Shown: one piece after another, positions 7,971 through 14,807 of the stretch
Numbering within the stretch: position 1 is the first letter of the stretch
How the letters are laid out: each line of letters begins with the position of its first letter
DNA from: Vagococcus humatus
GTDB lineage: Bacteria > Bacillota > Bacilli > Lactobacillales > Vagococcaceae
DNA length: 64,000 nt
Direction of reading: 5' to 3'
NCBI RefSeq assembly: GCF_003950325.1
Contig: NZ_PXZH01000003.1
Location: 62,001-126,000, forward strand
Program-made: the position numbers and the translations under genes
Notes under the pieces: generated by a model
What the model was told of the DNA's origin: nothing
What the model saw: only the letters and a program-made list of their open reading frames with translations
Database searches by the model: none

Positions 7971-8769
7971 CTTGATCACCTCCGAAAAAGTTATCAGAAT
8001 TTTTCATATTTTCGATTTCTGCTTGTAATTCTTTATGTTTTTTATCGCGGAAGAATTCAATCATGGCAAATATTATCCCTATAACTGCTGCTGGTAACAC
8101 ATTATCAAAATTAATAAAACTAGCAACAACAAAACCTAACAATAAATAAGGCATAAATTCTACACGTAACAAAACTTTTAATAACATTGCAAATCCAACA
8201 GCTGGTAATATTCCCCCAGCTAGCTCAAACCCATGAATCAACCATACAGGCATTGCTTTTACTAAAGCTGCCATAGGAGCCTGTGCTGCATATGCTGATA
8301 AAAACGTTACCAAAAAGAATGTTAAACAAACAATCCCCATAGTTAGATATGAAATCTGAGCAAATTTCTTAGTATTTGCTTCACTTGCATACTGATCTAA
8401 TTTAGGCATGAAAAATGAAAAAACAGAATAATACATTAAAAGAATATATTGCATTAACATAGCAAACGGTAACGATAATCCTATAGCTGTTGATGGAGAC
8501 ACATTAGTAGAATGGGCAATTACTACTGTCATAATCCCGCAAATAGCAGGGTTAGGTGGTTGTGTTCCTCCTGCTGGTGTCAAGCCAGCAAAAGCCAACT
8601 CGGTTAATCCACCCGCTATAATTCCCATTTGTAAATCTCCTAAAATCAAACCAGTCACTGTACAAGATATGATTGGTCTAAAGATATAAAATACTTCCAA
8701 CCAAGAATCCAAACCTGCAATAATAGCAAATACCCCTAACAACAACCCTTGTGTTAAAGTGATACTCAT
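7960..8769 (-). CDS. PTS mannose-family IIC component (AgaC/AgaW-like)
   Basis: Polytopic channel subunit, 269 residues. The N-terminal half has GLDSWLEVFYIFRPIISCT and GLILGDLQMGIIAGGLTELA, followed by AGLTPAGGTQPPNPAICGIM, the conserved IIC loop typical of the N-acetylgalactosamine/galactosamine group. The C-terminus is hydrophilic (EIENMKNSDNFFGGDQDGI) and overlaps the IID start. It is preceded by GGAGGAGAAAAG. It works with IID, IIB and IIA in this operon. Confidence 0.9.
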   Translation of the reverse strand: MSITLTQGLLLGVFAIIAGLDSWLEVFYIFRPIISCTVTGLILGDLQMGIIAGGLTELAFAGLTPAGGTQPPNPAICGIMTVVIAHSTNVSPSTAIGLSLPFAMLMQYILLMYYSVFSFFMPKLDQYASEANTKKFAQISYLTMGIVCLTFFLVTFLSAYAAQAPMAALVKAMPVWLIHGFELAGGILPAVGFAMLLKVLLRVEFMPYLLLGFVVASFINFDNVLPAAVIGIIFAMIEFFRDKKHKELQAEIENMKNSDNFFGGDQDGI

Positions 8770-8839
8770 CTTTTCTCCTCCTCTTTTCTAAAATTATTTA
8801 CTCTTTTACTATATGATAAATATATACCTCCTTTTTACT

Positions 8840-10042
8840 CTAAAATTGTATACTTACTTTTCTGTCACCAGGTACATCTTGAATATAGACATCAATTCCT
8901 TTATTCACCAAATACATTAAATCTTCTTTATCTTGTTCATCAACGTAAACTTTTTTAGTCACTTCAACTTTTCCAGGTGAAAAATGCATGTTACCTACAT
9001 TTACTTCTTTAATTGGAACACCGGCTTCAACTAAACTTCTTACATCTTTTGGTGTTTTTACGACAATAAATATTTTTTGTCTATCCGCTGCTTTACTAAT
9101 AATTTGACTAGTTTTTTCTAATGTGAAAAATCTAATACCCGCCCCAGATGATTTTGCTGTAGTAGACATTAATTTTTGTTGCAAAGGTTCCGTAGCAGCT
9201 TCATCATTAGCGACAAGAATCAGATTTGCCCCTAAAGTTTTTGTCCAAGTAACCCCTACCTGTCCATGTACCAATCGATTATCAATTCTAGTTAATAAAA
9301 TGTTTGGTGTACTCATTATATTTCCTCCAGTTTTATTTATTAAATAAGCTGGTAAACGGTTTATCGCTTTACCAGTACTTAAAAACACGATTTTTTCAGA
9401 CTCTTTACCAATTATCTTTAATTGAGTATAAGAGCTTCCTGTTTGCGCTTCCAAAAAATTGTCCGCTTGTTTTAAATTTCCTGCTGAATAATGCTTTTCA
9501 AATTCAATATCTCTAAAATTATATTTTTGAGCTAAAAATGGGATTAGCTGCTTATCCATTAATTCATGATAGTAAATCATAGGAAATCTAGAGAATGGTA
9601 AATAAGTTACCTGCGAATACATAGGTTGCTTATTACCTAAAAACAACTGCTCTATTTTGTAAACGTATTCATAATTATCTAAATCCATCTCTTTTCTAAT
9701 ATCGTCAATAGATGGATCTATGACTAGCTGAGAATTTATTAATTGAATACTTGGAATCATACCCATTCGAGATATAGCAAAGCTAATATCTTCAAATTCT
9801 ATATCTAACTCAAAACCACCTTTGCCCTTGACAAAACTTCCCTTACCTTGCTTTTTAACAAGATAACCTTTTCTCTCTAGTTCAGATAAAGCTCTTCTGA
9901 CTGTAATCCTACTTACTTGAAATAGTTCACCTAATTTTTTTTCTGAAGGAATCTTACTTCCGACAGGCCATTCTTTCGTTTCAATTTTTCGTATCATTTC
10001 CGTTGTAATGATTGTATATAGCGGTAATTTTTGTTCATCCAT
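8840..10042 (-). CDS. GntR-family regulator in one open frame with PTS IIB (AgaB-like)
   Basis: One uninterrupted frame of 400 residues from the ATG at 10042 (TTG and GTG codons lie just upstream at 10054 and 10051). Residues about 5-75 are a GntR winged helix (SRITVRRALSELERKGYLVKKQGKGSFV), about 90-240 a UTRA effector domain, and about 243-400 a full IIB domain starting MSTPNILLTRIDNRLVHGQV, with phospho-accepting His17 of that domain. The IIB has its own RBS: ACTGGAGGAAATATA before an ATG at 9316, so 8840-9316 (158 residues) may also be made alone. The regulator lacks a stop before the IIB start; a stop exists one frame over (AAT AAA TAA). Either a true fusion or a frameshifted gntR end. 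As a fusion it could couple PTS phosphorylation to DNA binding. Confidence 0.8.
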   Translation of the reverse strand: MDEQKLPLYTIITTEMIRKIETKEWPVGSKIPSEKKLGELFQVSRITVRRALSELERKGYLVKKQGKGSFVKGKGGFELDIEFEDISFAISRMGMIPSIQLINSQLVIDPSIDDIRKEMDLDNYEYVYKIEQLFLGNKQPMYSQVTYLPFSRFPMIYYHELMDKQLIPFLAQKYNFRDIEFEKHYSAGNLKQADNFLEAQTGSSYTQLKIIGKESEKIVFLSTGKAINRLPAYLINKTGGNIMSTPNILLTRIDNRLVHGQVGVTWTKTLGANLILVANDEAATEPLQQKLMSTTAKSSGAGIRFFTLEKTSQIISKAADRQKIFIVVKTPKDVRSLVEAGVPIKEVNVGNMHFSPGKVEVTKKVYVDEQDKEDLMYLVNKGIDVYIQDVPGDRKVSIQF

Positions 10043-10055
10043 TCCCTTCACCAAC

Positions 10056-10075
10056 TTGTTATATCTTTATAACAA
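10056..10075. promoter_or_regulatory. Palindromic operator before the GntR-IIB gene
   Basis: TTGTTATA (10056-10063), a 4-base spacer, and TATAACAA (10068-10075) form an exact 8-4-8 inverted repeat. It lies between the promoter at 10082-10112 and the start codon, where a repressor bound to it would block its own operon. A likely autoregulatory site of the encoded GntR protein. Confidence 0.5.
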
Positions 10076-10081
10076 CTATCT

Positions 10082-10112
10082 ATAGTAAACCACTTAAAAG
10101 CAAAATTGTCAA
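10082..10112 (-). promoter_or_regulatory. Probable promoter of the second PTS operon
   Basis: On the minus strand TTGACA (10112-10107) and TACTAT (10087-10082) are separated by 19 bases, longer than ideal. The perfect -35 and the palindrome just downstream support it. The PTS genes through 6743 follow with short gaps, so they are probably one transcript. Confidence 0.45.
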
Positions 10113-10225
10113 AATAATTTCGTTTATAAATATATTGAAAGACACTTTTATATCTACTCACTTAACAAAAAGCAATCTAATCACTCGATAAAAATAACCT
10201 ATAAATACAATCTCATATTCGTTTT

Positions 10226-10987
10226 TTACTCACCATTTTTTGCTCTGTCCCATTCTTCTTTTAAATAATCTCTAAATATATCTTTAAACCTATCCACCTT
10301 ATCTAGATAATCAGTACAACTGTTACTAACATTATTAAATTTAGAAAAACTTTCCCAATGATATCTATCTACATGTATAGTCAATTTATTTTGGGTTTCT
10401 ATAAACCAATCTATTAACTTGATCATCTCCTCATGATCTACTTGGTTACTGATATATAATTCTAATTTATAAAGTATTTCGTTAGCTTTATAATAGTGTA
10501 GATCAAGGCGATTACGTTGTGCCTCCCACATACTCTGATTATTTCTTAATTTTTTTTGATCCTCTGCTTCCCTTTCCAAACCATTGTACTTCTCATTTTT
10601 ATGACTCATGTCTGATTTATAGTCGCTTATTATATTATTTTTGATTTCATCCAAAGCATCTAATTCCTTAATAATAGATATATAATGTATCGCATGAGTA
10701 ATAAATTCAGCAACTAATTGCCTAACTTCACCAATCCACTCCAGTCTTGCTTTAGCCTTCAAATTAGCATCAATTTTCTTTTGCTCCCATTTTTCTTGAA
10801 ATAATTTATTTTCGTCAGCTATTTCTTTTTTTAAATTTCGATTTAACTTTTCAACTTCCCTATATACCTCTCGGTCAGCTCCTTTGATAGTCTCTTCAAT
10901 AATAGATTTAGTTCTATTAGACTCTAGTCTCCATGTGATAACAGCCCCAATCATTGCTCCTCCTATTGCTCCCAAAAATTCCCACAT
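10226..10987 (-). CDS. Membrane-anchored coiled-coil protein of unknown function
   Basis: 253 residues, not recognised. Residues about 3-20 (FLGAIGGAMIGAVITW) form one hydrophobic N-terminal helix. About 25-80 is a charged heptad-like stretch (REVEKLNRNLKKEIADENK), followed by a mostly helical cytoplasmic region with several His and Tyr (THAIHYISIIKELD; VDRYHWESFSKF). It has GGAGAAAAG before the ATG. It sits alone between the second PTS operon and the element junction at 11179, so it is outside the integrated island as I delimit it. It could be cargo of an older element at the same site or a host gene. No function proposed. Confidence 0.6.
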   Translation of the reverse strand: MWEFLGAIGGAMIGAVITWRLESNRTKSIIEETIKGADREVYREVEKLNRNLKKEIADENKLFQEKWEQKKIDANLKAKARLEWIGEVRQLVAEFITHAIHYISIIKELDALDEIKNNIISDYKSDMSHKNEKYNGLEREAEDQKKLRNNQSMWEAQRNRLDLHYYKANEILYKLELYISNQVDHEEMIKLIDWFIETQNKLTIHVDRYHWESFSKFNNVSNSCTDYLDKVDRFKDIFRDYLKEEWDRAKNGE

Positions 10988-11114
10988 ATATTTCTTTTCT
11001 CCTTCCTTTGTTCAATAATTTTAGCATACTGCATAATATAAAAAACTAACTCAACATTCAAACTTCTAACAAATAGATAGTTTTTTAGATAGTATTTCAT
11101 AAATGAAGGTAAAC

Positions 11115-11186
11115 AAAAAAGCTAGAAACATTATTACATCAACGTTTCCAGCTTATATATTATGATTACCCTACACTGCCTTCCAT
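11115..11186 (-). pseudogene. sufB: Displaced sufB 3' end with terminator (far junction of the island)
   Basis: Minus strand 11186-11166 reads ATG GAA GGC AGT GTA GGG TAA (MEGSVG stop), the same last residues as the complete sufB ending at 24170. It is followed by a terminator (stem 11121-11152, then six T at 11120-11115) that resembles the one behind sufB at 24119-24156, but with diverged sequence. This is what remains when an element integrates in a gene's 3' end and brings a replacement end. The shared 8 bases ATGGAAGG lie at 11179-11186 here and 24183-24190 at the other end. Confidence 0.7.
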
Positions 11187-11291
11187 TTAAAGTAAATGAC
11201 ATCACTCAATCTTTTTACACGGTTTAAATACTGATATATCAAGGTTCTCAAATTAATAAATATCATTGATAATCAAATCAGCATATTTTCA

Positions 11292-11312
11292 TCAAGGTCA
11301 AAATCAAGGTCA
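11292..11312. repeat. Tandem TCAAGGTCA pair, left copy (probable integrase arm sites)
   Basis: Two copies of TCAAGGTCA separated by AAA, a 12-base period. The identical 21-bp unit occurs at 24078-24098 in the same orientation. It lies about 106 bases inside the left core, the place where arm-type sites bound by the N-terminal domain of Tn916-like integrases are found. It could instead be the attachment core itself. Confidence 0.6.
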
Positions 11313-11350
11313 AAAAAACGGACGTGTGAAATGTAAGTTTACATAGATTG

Positions 11351-11376
11351 AGAGATGAGAAATCATCTCTTTTTTT
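11351..11376 (+). terminator. Plus-strand terminator with no upstream plus-strand gene here
   Basis: AGAGATGA (11351-11358), GAAA loop, TCATCTCT (11363-11370), then six further T. It is a textbook plus-strand terminator, yet no plus-strand gene precedes it in the integrated state. In the excised circle the integrase gene (plus strand, ending at 24072) would read across the joined ends into this site. It overlaps the last codons of the minus-strand gene at 11363. Confidence 0.7.
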
Positions 11377-11953
11377 CATTACTATATGCTAACAAGTTTT
11401 CCACGGTAAAAACAATTGGTTTAGAAAATTCTTTCCCATCAACATTAACGTACACTATTTCTAGGAACACTTTTTTCATAAATTTTTTATTCTTTGTTTT
11501 ATAATATGCACTAAGAGCAGCATCATAAAACCAATGAATTTCAAAATGCTCTATCTTAGTTTTATTTCTAGGTTCTACAGGTTGGTAATCTGGCACTCTA
11601 TTTCCAAACGAAAAATCCCAATCAACATTAATCTTGGGAACTTTTCTAATATTTTTTTGAAAAAAATTTCTTTTTGTTCTAATTGTAAAAAAATATACTA
11701 AGTCAGGCGCTTTAGAAAAATTTACAGCGTAAAATTCCAAACTAACAGGACTTGCATGAAAAGTTGTAATACCTTTTTCTATTTCTTTTGTGAATATAGG
11801 GTATAAAACTATTTTAAACTGTTTTTTATTATCATTATTATAATATCGAATAGTTAAGAATATAGTTAAAAAGGTAACAACTATCCCTACCCAATCTGCC
11901 CAACTACCGACCTCTAACCCTAAAAAAATTATGCTTTCTTCCAAAAATATCAC
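11363..11953 (-). CDS. Single-pass membrane protein of unknown function (island cargo)
   Basis: 196 residues, not recognised. A hydrophobic segment at about 19-37 (ADWVGIVVTFLTIFLTIRYY) follows a short N-terminus. The rest is probably a beta-rich cytoplasmic domain with many aromatic residues and a basic middle (KRNFFQKNIRKVPK). It is last in the cargo cluster, 112 bases after the Panacea gene. Small proteins with one N-terminal helix and a soluble domain are common in satellite and prophage cargo, but no family was recognised. AAGGAGTGATATTTTTGG precedes its ATG. Confidence 0.65.
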   Translation of the reverse strand: MIFLEESIIFLGLEVGSWADWVGIVVTFLTIFLTIRYYNNDNKKQFKIVLYPIFTKEIEKGITTFHASPVSLEFYAVNFSKAPDLVYFFTIRTKRNFFQKNIRKVPKINVDWDFSFGNRVPDYQPVEPRNKTKIEHFEIHWFYDAALSAYYKTKNKKFMKKVFLEIVYVNVDGKEFSKPIVFTVENLLAYSNEKKR

Positions 11954-12065
11954 TCCTTATCATTATGATACATTGTAAGCTAAAAAAAATACACCCTAGA
12001 AATAGGATGTATTCAATCACGTATTCAAAAATCTTCATTACCACGGGCAAGTTATAAAAAATAAT

Positions 12066-12548
12066 TTAGCTTTTTAAGCTGTCTTTTTCTTCTTTTGCCA
12101 ACTCCGATAAATTTAAGCTGCTATACTTGTTCTTATTTTTGATAGGTGCAGTGTCATATACAAAATCAATAAATTTATTCCACGAAAGTTCCTCAGTATC
12201 TTTTATTACCTGAGAAATAATTTTAATTTCTTTTTCACTGAGGTTAACTTTAAGTTTTTCATTTTTATCTTTTGGTTCAACAATATACTTAACTCCACCA
12301 TAAGCTGAAACTGTCTCTTTAATCTTTACTTTTTTATCATCATCCGCAACATCCAAAACATCAGATACATAAGGCCCATAATGATCGAAATACCAATTAA
12401 TATTACTTAATTGCTGTCCGTTTTCTAACGCTGAATACCAATCAACTAAGTATACTATCTTAGTTATCCTAGTTTTTGTTAGATCACTCGGGTAAGGATA
12501 TTCATTTAAGATATAGTGTAGAATGTTCTCTATAGATTTATTGCTCAT
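12066..12548 (-). CDS. Panacea (SocA-like, DUF4065) domain protein, putative antitoxin
   Basis: 160 residues from the ATG at 12548. Recognised from the Panacea/SocA-like pattern: LTKTRITKIVYLVDWYSAL, then NINWYFDHYGPYVSDVLDV, then a charged middle and a C-terminal WNKFIDFVYDTAPIKN. Panacea proteins act as antitoxins for many unrelated toxins (PanAT systems), and SocA is a ClpXP adaptor antitoxin. The start overlaps the stop of the 2TM-GAF gene by 11 bases, with GGAGGGAATGGTA before the ATG, so the pair is translationally coupled. A longer frame start at 12581 lacks an RBS. The partner as toxin is inferred from this coupling. Confidence 0.8.
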   Translation of the reverse strand: MSNKSIENILHYILNEYPYPSDLTKTRITKIVYLVDWYSALENGQQLSNINWYFDHYGPYVSDVLDVADDDKKVKIKETVSAYGGVKYIVEPKDKNEKLKVNLSEKEIKIISQVIKDTEELSWNKFIDFVYDTAPIKNKNKYSSLNLSELAKEEKDSLKS

Positions 12549-13368
12549 TACCATTCCCTCCAATCCCATTTGCATTTTCATTAACTTTAATTAGTGCTGC
12601 TAGATGCTTCCCGGCCATTCCGTTTAGGATACTCGTTATATCGTCTATACTAGATGGAAATTCTGAGGATCGGCTCTCAAGTACGATTATTCCGATTGGC
12701 TGATTATGTTCTCTAACAATTTTAGCATAGTAACTCCTACTGTGCATTGTTAATTTCTCAATTACTGCTTTACTCATTTTCGTTTCCTGTTTTACCTTTG
12801 ACAAATACTCTTCTTTATTAACGTTATAGTCTGGTAAATTTAATGTATAGTAGCAATCATTATTATCTGGCTCTCTCCAAGCTAATCCAATGTATCCTTC
12901 TCCTTCAGGATATGATGGCCTTCCCTCAGTACTTAGATGTCTAACCCGAGCATGTCTTGCTGCGATAATAAATTCTTTGTTTCTATATGTATAAAGAGAA
13001 ATTCTTTCATCCGAATTAAATCTTAATTCATCAAAAACCAATTCCAAAAAATCTTCAGGGATTGCCCCTAAACTTTCCAAAATCATTTCATGACTTGTAT
13101 CTCGTTGTTGAATCTTATCTTTGAGTCTATTTATTTCTTCATCTTTATCCGTAATTAGATCTCCTTGACCATATATATCCCATAAAAACACGAGAATCAA
13201 ACATATTATGAATAGCACATATAGAATTGTATGGTTTTCAGACCACGCTTGGAATCCAGGAATTCCTAATATTATCGTTAGTATGGCTAAAAAAATACTA
13301 GATGGTTTCTGCCTCAAACCTCGAGCAAAAACAAGAAAACGTGTACCTAAGCCTTTTAGTTTTTCCAT
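12538..13368 (-). CDS. Two-TM protein with GAF-like domain, putative toxin/sensor partner of Panacea
   Basis: 276 residues. Two hydrophobic helices at about 24-42 (SIFLAILTIILGIPGF) and 47-66 (ILYVLFIICLILVFLWDIY) form a hairpin with a very short loop. A coiled stretch follows (about 72-92), then a GAF-like domain (about 100-262): ISLYTYRNKEFIIAARHA, GRPSYPEGEGYIGLAWRE, and SYYAKIVREHNQPIGIIVLES, the typical last strands and helix. GAF domains bind small molecules and 2TM hairpins are common in membrane-acting effectors, so ligand-gated membrane damage is possible. Upstream of and overlapping the Panacea gene. Could also be a plain sensor. Confidence 0.7.
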   Translation of the reverse strand: MEKLKGLGTRFLVFARGLRQKPSSIFLAILTIILGIPGFQAWSENHTILYVLFIICLILVFLWDIYGQGDLITDKDEEINRLKDKIQQRDTSHEMILESLGAIPEDFLELVFDELRFNSDERISLYTYRNKEFIIAARHARVRHLSTEGRPSYPEGEGYIGLAWREPDNNDCYYTLNLPDYNVNKEEYLSKVKQETKMSKAVIEKLTMHSRSYYAKIVREHNQPIGIIVLESRSSEFPSSIDDITSILNGMAGKHLAALIKVNENANGIGGNGNEQ

Positions 13369-13566
13369 TATTTTCCTCCAAATAATTATATTAGCTTACC
13401 TTCTATTAAAACAAAAAAGACATAAGATAACAATAGTATCTTACATCTCAGCTAATATAATCTCAAAGGACTATATAGTCATTATATCAGAACTGACGTT
13501 CCCTGTAAAATAATAGATAGAGATGTCCAGTCAAAATATAACCAACTTGACGTCAATTAATCAAAA

Positions 13567-13595
13567 CAAAAAAACACACCCAGTTAAGAGTGTGC
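13567..13595 (-). terminator. Probable terminator downstream of the gene at 13684
   Basis: On the minus strand CACACTC and GGTGTG form a short GC-rich stem, followed by TTTTTTTG. It closes the 13684-14118 gene. The remaining 13369-13566 holds only the leader of the 2TM-GAF gene. Confidence 0.5.
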
Positions 13596-13683
13596 TAGTG
13601 ATATTATTTCTAACTTTATATAGACTAAGAGATGATCGACTATCTCTTTTATAACAACTTTTTTACATTAATAAGGATATGTT

Positions 13684-14118
13684 TTAATTCTGTTTTTCTA
13701 TCTCCTGAAATATAAGCTCTGCTAATTTTTCTAATATATTATCATCAAGTGGTAATTCAAATTCCGTTCGTTTAATTTCCAAATTATTTATTTGTATAGA
13801 AATACGATCAAATAGAACATGATAATTTCTACTTTTTGGATCTCTATCAAAACTTTGTAAGTAGATACTAACTTCATTAGACGATTTCACTCCAGAAACC
13901 CACTTCCAATTGCTTAAGTCATACGATATGTCCAACTCCTTACCTGCAGTGTATTTAGTACTTCCTTTCCCTGCTCGTGGGCCCTCAAAAACCTTATATC
14001 CTTCATTTTTTAACATATTCACTAATATTTTTCTTTGTGTTTCTCTAGCTTCATTATAGCTTTCTTTAGCATTAATAAATTTATTTTTTTGACTTTCTAA
14101 ACCATATTGTGTATTCAT
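13684..14118 (-). CDS. Unknown cytosolic protein (island cargo)
   Basis: 144 residues, no family recognised. The N-terminal 40 residues are helical and charged (NKFINAKESYNEARETQRKI). The middle is strand-rich with Lys and Gly (EGPRAGKGSTKYTAGKELDI; WKWVSGVKSSNEVSIYL), and a C-terminal amphipathic helix ends it. It has no membrane segment. AAAAGGAG precedes its ATG. It has its own terminator, so it is transcribed apart from the 2TM-GAF/Panacea pair. Position among cargo suggests accessory or defence use, which is only inference. Confidence 0.6.
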   Translation of the reverse strand: MNTQYGLESQKNKFINAKESYNEARETQRKILVNMLKNEGYKVFEGPRAGKGSTKYTAGKELDISYDLSNWKWVSGVKSSNEVSIYLQSFDRDPKSRNYHVLFDRISIQINNLEIKRTEFELPLDDNILEKLAELIFQEIEKQN

Positions 14119-14199
14119 CTTTTTAACTCCTTTTGTTTAAGTATACCAAAAGGTCCAACTAATTAAAGCGAGCTTTTACCTTATTAACTATATGCCAGC

Positions 14200-14449
14200 A
14201 CAAATCTGTGCCCGCCTTAAAGTTAAGGGTGGCCCTTTTTTGGGCAAGCTACCCGAAGGAGATTTCCCCTTGGGTATTTTTACATTGTAAACTAATCAAG
14301 TAAAATTTAATTTTCCTCTTTCCTTGTCTGTCCTTCCTAAAACTAAAACAAGCTATATTATCAACGTTTTAAACAAAATAAATATGCCGACAAGAATATC
14401 GGCTTAAAAAATTTTACATTGTAAAAGGCAATAATTTTACTTTGTAAAA
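14200..14449. repeat. Hairpins and three TTTACA(W)TTGTAAA-type palindromes
   Basis: TTTACATTGTAAA at 14279-14291, TTTTACATTGTAAAA at 14412-14426 and TTTTACTTTGTAAAA at 14435-14449 are three near-identical inverted repeats. The last two start 23 bases apart. Just before them are GC-rich arms not seen elsewhere in the window: GGGT-GCCC with GGGC-ACCC (about 14227-14264) and ACCC with GGGT (about 14261-14275, then ATTTTTAC). Together with the iterons at 14480-14645 they form a 690-base non-coding control region (14119-14807). Replication origin or regulatory locus; no gene seen in it. Confidence 0.6.
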
Positions 14450-14479
14450 TAAAAATGGTTCCCTATATTCGTTTCAACC

Positions 14480-14645
14480 TTAACATTTCTTAACATTTTA
14501 GGCTTATATCTTTAGTATATAGGTGCGAACGTTAGCTTTTGTTAGCATATAGAAAGTTTAATCTCAGCATTTCTAAGCCTATAAACAACTTAACCTTATC
14601 ATTTCTTAGCATGATAACGTAGTAAACCATAACATTTGATAACAA
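14480..14645. repeat. Five phased iteron-like repeats, possible island replication origin
   Basis: Five 17-base units close to TTARCATTTCTTAGCAT start at 14480, 14532, 14564, 14596 and 14629: TTAACATTTCTTAACAT, TTAGCTTTTGTTAGCAT, TCAGCATTTCTAAGCCT, TTATCATTTCTTAGCAT and ATAACATTTGATAACAA. The spacing is 52, 32, 32 and 33 bases, so the last four are three helical turns apart. Each unit is itself two TTARCAT half-sites 10 bases apart. Phased iterons are typical of initiator-bound origins, and satellite islands carry such an origin for phage-induced replication. The initiator at 19417-20145 would be the expected binder. Confidence 0.6.
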
Positions 14646-14807
14646 AGCAACCACAATAAGCGATTAAAAGTCATGTTTAGTCAAGTTCTCAAAACTTATA
14701 TAAGGTACAAGGTGAGGTTTTGTGAGGTTCTTTATCCTACAAAAGTCTTATTACTTAAAAATTTTGGCTCTAAAAAAGTGTTTTTAGTTGAATAAGATAT
14801 TTTGTTC

